Source: Ruminococcus sp. UBA7014
GTDB taxonomy: Bacteria > Bacillota > Clostridia > Oscillospirales > Ruminococcaceae
Length of the DNA stretch: 5,722 bases
Assembly (NCBI GenBank): GCA_002449575.1
Contig: DJXC01000156.1
Coordinates: forward strand, 1 to 5,722
Direction of reading: 5' to 3'
This document shows positions 3,231 to 5,722 of this stretch, one piece after another. Every line of letters starts with the position of its first letter. Positions within the stretch are counted from its first letter, which is position 1. Below the pieces are notes generated by a model. That model was not told the origin of the DNA and did no database searches. It was given only the letters and a program-made list of their open reading frames with translations. The translations under genes and the position numbers were made by a program.

Positions 3231-5722
3231 GTTTCCTATCCGCTCCAGTATTTCCGGCTTGGCATGTTCGATACGAATCAGAATGTCAATGCTTCCGGAA
3301 CATCTCTTATTCCGGCGGAACAGAACGGCACTGCTAATGAAAAATGGACGGTAAACTATATCAGTTCCGGTGTTTTTGAAATTGTAAATGCTTCCAATGG
3401 CTATGTGCTGACAGCTTCCGGAAATTCAGTAACGCTGGCAGCAGATGCGGACGGCGCAAATCAGCGGTGGAAAATTGAAGCCGTTCAGAACGATTTTGAC
3501 GGATATGCACTGTATTATAAAATCACAAGCAATGCAGATTCTTCTAAATCCCTGACCTATACGGACGGTGCAGGTTTCAGTCTTTCGGGCTATTCTAAGG
3601 CAGATTATCAGAAATATAAATTAAATCTTGACGGTCTGGAAGGCTATGCTGCTGACTGTATGACACCTTCCGGAGAAAAAGCCGGAACAATTGGCGGACT
3701 GCTCGGCGAAGTCGTCTATGTCTCGACAGATACGGATTTCATCAAGCAGCTTGATGCGACAGAGCCGAAAACGATTGTGGTAACGGCAGATATTGACATG
3801 CAGACACATTCACATACCAGAATCAGAGATAATAAAACAATTGTCGGCTGTTATGGAAATCATACGCTTTATGACCCGTGGCTGAGAACGAACAACGAAT
3901 ACGGCAATGATGAGCCGTCTGATAATATTGTTATCAGAAATCTGAAAATGATTGCCAAAAATGTGCCGAACAGAATTTGTATTAATGTCTGGTCATCAAG
4001 ACAAATCTGGATTGACCATATCTATTTTGAATCTCAGTTAAGCTATGACAGAACCGGAAACGGTCAGGATGAAGTCGGAAAATTTATCTGGATTAATACG
4101 CCTTATGAATCTTATATGGATGCAAAAGACAGACTGCGTTCTCCGGACTATGTGACTATCTCTTACTGTCATCTGAAACATAGATACTGGACAGTTGCCT
4201 ATGGCACGCAAAATACAGAAATCACCAGAGACCGGACAACTCTGCTCTATAACTGGTGGGACGAAAATGTCAGAAGATGCCCCCAGCTCGGCAACGGCTC
4301 GGCACATGTGTATAATAACTATTACTCTGCTTATGGAAAAAATTCCAATGGCTCTGGTACAAGCGGCATTATCGGTGGTGATGGCTCTGATTTTGTATCA
4401 GAAAACAACTATTTCAATGGCTACACCTTGCAGCAGGCACTTATGATGGGCGGCGGCTCTGACCCGTGCCGTGACTCGAATTCCTACCTCTCCGAGACAC
4501 TTAACGGCACGCCCTCTAAAATCAGCTTTTCCCCTAAAACAACAAGTACATGGTATCCGAACAAATCCAACTATGGCTATGAATTATTAGATGCCTATAA
4601 TACCAAAAATACAGATACAAAAGCATTCTGTACAGCTTATTCCGGTGACTGCACAAAAGCTTCCCAGATGAAGTATATCACTGATTCTGATTTCTCCGGC
4701 TGGATTTCCACAAAATATGAATCTCCGTTCCTGAAAAAAGTGGATTTCGGCTCTGCAACGGCGGCTGTATTCAATAACGGTTCGACTTACAGAATCAAGA
4801 ATGTCAATTCCGGACTGTATATGCAGGTAGCAGGCGCAAAAGCTGAAAATGGCACAAATATTCAGCAGTGGGGTACGGCTGACGGTGTAACACATGACAT
4901 CTGGAAATTTGTAGACGAAGGCGACGGCTATTACAGTTTGATTTCGGCAGTTGGTGACGGCGGTACTTATGCGCTTGACATTGCCGGAAAGAAAACCGCT
5001 AACGGCACAAATGTCGATTTGTATCAGTATAACGGCGGTGACAATCAGAAATTCATGCTGACAAAAAATGCAGATGGTTCTTATAAAATCAGAACTAAGA
5101 TTTCCGGAAATAAATCTGCTGTTGAAATTGCCAATGCCGGAACAGGTTCAGGCGATAATGTGCAGCAGTGGGAAATCAACGGTGCAAACTGTCAGGACTG
5201 GATTCTGGAAGCCGTTGCCAATCCGGGCTGTAAAATGGACACCAGTGTGCTTTATGAGTTCCAGAACGTCAACTCCGGCATGGTGATGGATATTGAAGCC
5301 GGAAAAATGGAGGAAAATACCAATGTACAGCAGTGGTCAACCGGACATTTCAACAGTCAGAAATGGACATTGCAGACATTCTCCGGCGGCGGAAATTATT
5401 ACTATATCCGCAGTGTTGCAGATTCCAACTATGTTCTCAAAGCCATGAGCGGAAGCAATGGCGGCAATATTGCAATTGTGCCGTATTCCACAAAAGACAG
5501 CATGATGCTGTTCAAGTTCTCAAAGAATCCGGACGGCAGCTATCAGATTATGACAAGAGCCTCAAAAGATGCTTGTCTGGTAGAAATCGGCAGTGCAAGC
5601 AAAAATTCTGGCGCAAATGTGCAGCAGTGGGAATGCACAAACAATGACTGTCAGAAATGGGAAGCCATGACCGAAACAACTACTGCAACGACAACTGCTG
5701 CCACGACAACAACTACAACAAC
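3126..5722 (+). CDS. secreted modular pectate-lyase-like (PL1) protein with ricin/CBM13 modules, 3' end cut by the window
   Basis: The frame is open for 865 codons and continues past the window. Residues 1-35 are a signal peptide (KK, a hydrophobic stretch, likely cleavage near AEAA). Residues about 38-168 form a degenerate beta-trefoil with QxW-like marks NEKW (71-74), NQRW (112-115) and YQKY (161-164). Residues about 172-535 are a PL1 parallel beta-helix: NKTIVG (236-241), IWIDH (294-298), DYVTISY (341-347), NWWDENVRRCP (376-386) and HVYNNYY (394-400). PL1 enzymes cleave pectate or pectin by beta-elimination outside the cell. Aligned by eye to Dickeya PelC, catalytic Arg218 matches R384. 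The calcium ligands Asp131 and Glu166, Lys190 and Arg223 appear replaced (I284, M331, Y354 or W355, G389), while Asp170 matches D335. Two ricin/CBM13 trefoils follow (about 553-697 and 708-848), then a Thr-rich linker from 849. A dockerin or another module may follow, but that is outside the window. Pectin binding and lysis are inferred; activity is uncertain. Confidence 0.88.
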   Translation, partial: MMCMKKILSALTAAAMGCAMCVSMPSEKQIQAEAAVSYPLQYFRLGMFDTNQNVNASGTSLIPAEQNGTANEKWTVNYISSGVFEIVNASNGYVLTASGNSVTLAADADGANQRWKIEAVQNDFDGYALYYKITSNADSSKSLTYTDGAGFSLSGYSKADYQKYKLNLDGLEGYAADCMTPSGEKAGTIGGLLGEVVYVSTDTDFIKQLDATEPKTIVVTADIDMQTHSHTRIRDNKTIVGCYGNHTLYDPWLRTNNEYGNDEPSDNIVIRNLKMIAKNVPNRICINVWSSRQIWIDHIYFESQLSYDRTGNGQDEVGKFIWINTPYESYMDAKDRLRSPDYVTISYCHLKHRYWTVAYGTQNTEITRDRTTLLYNWWDENVRRCPQLGNGSAHVYNNYYSAYGKNSNGSGTSGIIGGDGSDFVSENNYFNGYTLQQALMMGGGSDPCRDSNSYLSETLNGTPSKISFSPKTTSTWYPNKSNYGYELLDAYNTKNTDTKAFCTAYSGDCTKASQMKYITDSDFSGWISTKYESPFLKKVDFGSATAAVFNNGSTYRIKNVNSGLYMQVAGAKAENGTNIQQWGTADGVTHDIWKFVDEGDGYYSLISAVGDGGTYALDIAGKKTANGTNVDLYQYNGGDNQKFMLTKNADGSYKIRTKISGNKSAVEIANAGTGSGDNVQQWEINGANCQDWILEAVANPGCKMDTSVLYEFQNVNSGMVMDIEAGKMEENTNVQQWSTGHFNSQKWTLQTFSGGGNYYYIRSVADSNYVLKAMSGSNGGNIAIVPYSTKDSMMLFKFSKNPDGSYQIMTRASKDACLVEIGSASKNSGANVQQWECTNNDCQKWEAMTETTTATTTAATTTTTT
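3237..3629 (+). other. N-terminal ricin-like beta-trefoil module
   Basis: About 130 residues (38-168) between the signal peptide and the lyase domain show three pseudo-repeats, each ending in a QxW-like mark (NEKW, NQRW, YQKY), and a SNGYVLT segment typical of ricin-type folds. The marks are weaker than in the two C-terminal trefoils, so carbohydrate binding here is uncertain. Confidence 0.5.
4782..5669 (+). repeat. two tandem ricin/CBM13 beta-trefoil modules
   Basis: Residues about 553-697 and 708-848 each contain three beta-trefoil subrepeats. Module 1 has NIQQW (578-582), NVDLYQY (629-635) with NQKF, and NVQQW (678-682) with CQDW. Module 2 has NVQQW (733-737) with SQKW, a degenerate middle repeat (NIAIVPY), and NVQQW (831-835) with CQKW. 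Paired 'VNSG' openings (560-563 and 715-718) mark the start of each module. CBM13 modules usually bind plant polysaccharides such as xylan or galactans. The intact alpha and gamma sites and weaker beta sites suggest two binding sites per module. Confidence 0.85.
5670..5722 (+). repeat. Thr-rich linker coding, ACA/ACT/ACG low-complexity DNA
   Basis: From residue 849 to the window end the protein is almost only Thr with some Ala. It is encoded by mixed ACA, ACT, ACG and GCN codons, so the DNA is not a simple single-unit repeat. Such linkers join catalytic and binding parts to a dockerin or another module in secreted Ruminococcus proteins. What follows is outside the window. Confidence 0.85.

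Noticed and set aside
3131..3337. 68-codon plus-strand frame at the start of the lyase gene
   Set aside because: It is a +1-shifted shadow. The frame from 3126 gives a signal peptide and continuous domains through the window end.
4195..5647. other plus-strand frames of 72-104 codons within the lyase gene
   Set aside because: They overlap the continuous lyase/CBM13 frame. I translated that frame codon by codon without finding a stop or frameshift.
5670..5722. CRISPR-like or tandem DNA repeat at the window end
   Set aside because: The ACA-rich tract is in frame and encodes a Thr-rich linker with varied codons. There are no spacer-like unique segments.

Overview
The window reads as a low-to-moderate-GC Gram-positive of the Clostridia, most likely a Ruminococcus-type plant-fibre degrader. 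The evidence is strong AAGG-type Shine-Dalgarno sites, a MnmM/YtqB-type tRNA methyltransferase, and a large secreted pectate-lyase-like protein with ricin-type (CBM13) modules that runs into a threonine-rich linker. Such linkers are common in rumen and gut Ruminococcus carbohydrate-active and cellulosomal proteins. The genus is an inference from protein style, since no phylogenetic marker is present.

Layout. All supported genes are on the + strand. Positions 12-2904 hold a tightly packed row of four genes: a small QGY-repeat protein (12-209, possibly the 3' end of a longer gene), mnmM (212-787), a very basic 42-residue protein (800-928) and a PglX-type adenine-specific DNA methyltransferase (931-2904). 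Gaps are 2 to 12 bases. Each Shine-Dalgarno site after the first gene lies in or touches the end of the preceding gene, so the row looks like one translationally coupled operon whose promoter is outside the window.

The row ends in two consecutive hairpins (2911-2932 and 2951-2986). The second is a near-ideal intrinsic terminator. The first abuts the methyltransferase stop codon and resembles the end hairpins of IS200/IS605 elements. A short AT-rich intergenic region follows, with an extended -10 promoter (3040-3068) and a strong ribosome binding site. It drives a separate transcription unit, a secreted modular PL1-like protein (3126 to beyond 5722), which is cut by the window end. Its order is signal peptide, degenerate N-terminal beta-trefoil, PL1 parallel beta-helix, two ricin/CBM13 beta-trefoils, Thr-rich linker.

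The first unit concerns nucleic-acid modification (tRNA wobble uridine and probably DNA adenine). The second concerns extracellular pectin. I see no functional link between them. The points most worth checking are a PglX homologue that stops where full-length PglX proteins continue, with no other BREX gene in view; the unrecognised +12-charged miniprotein upstream of it; and a PL1-like domain that seems to have lost most canonical calcium-site and catalytic residues while keeping the RxP arginine.
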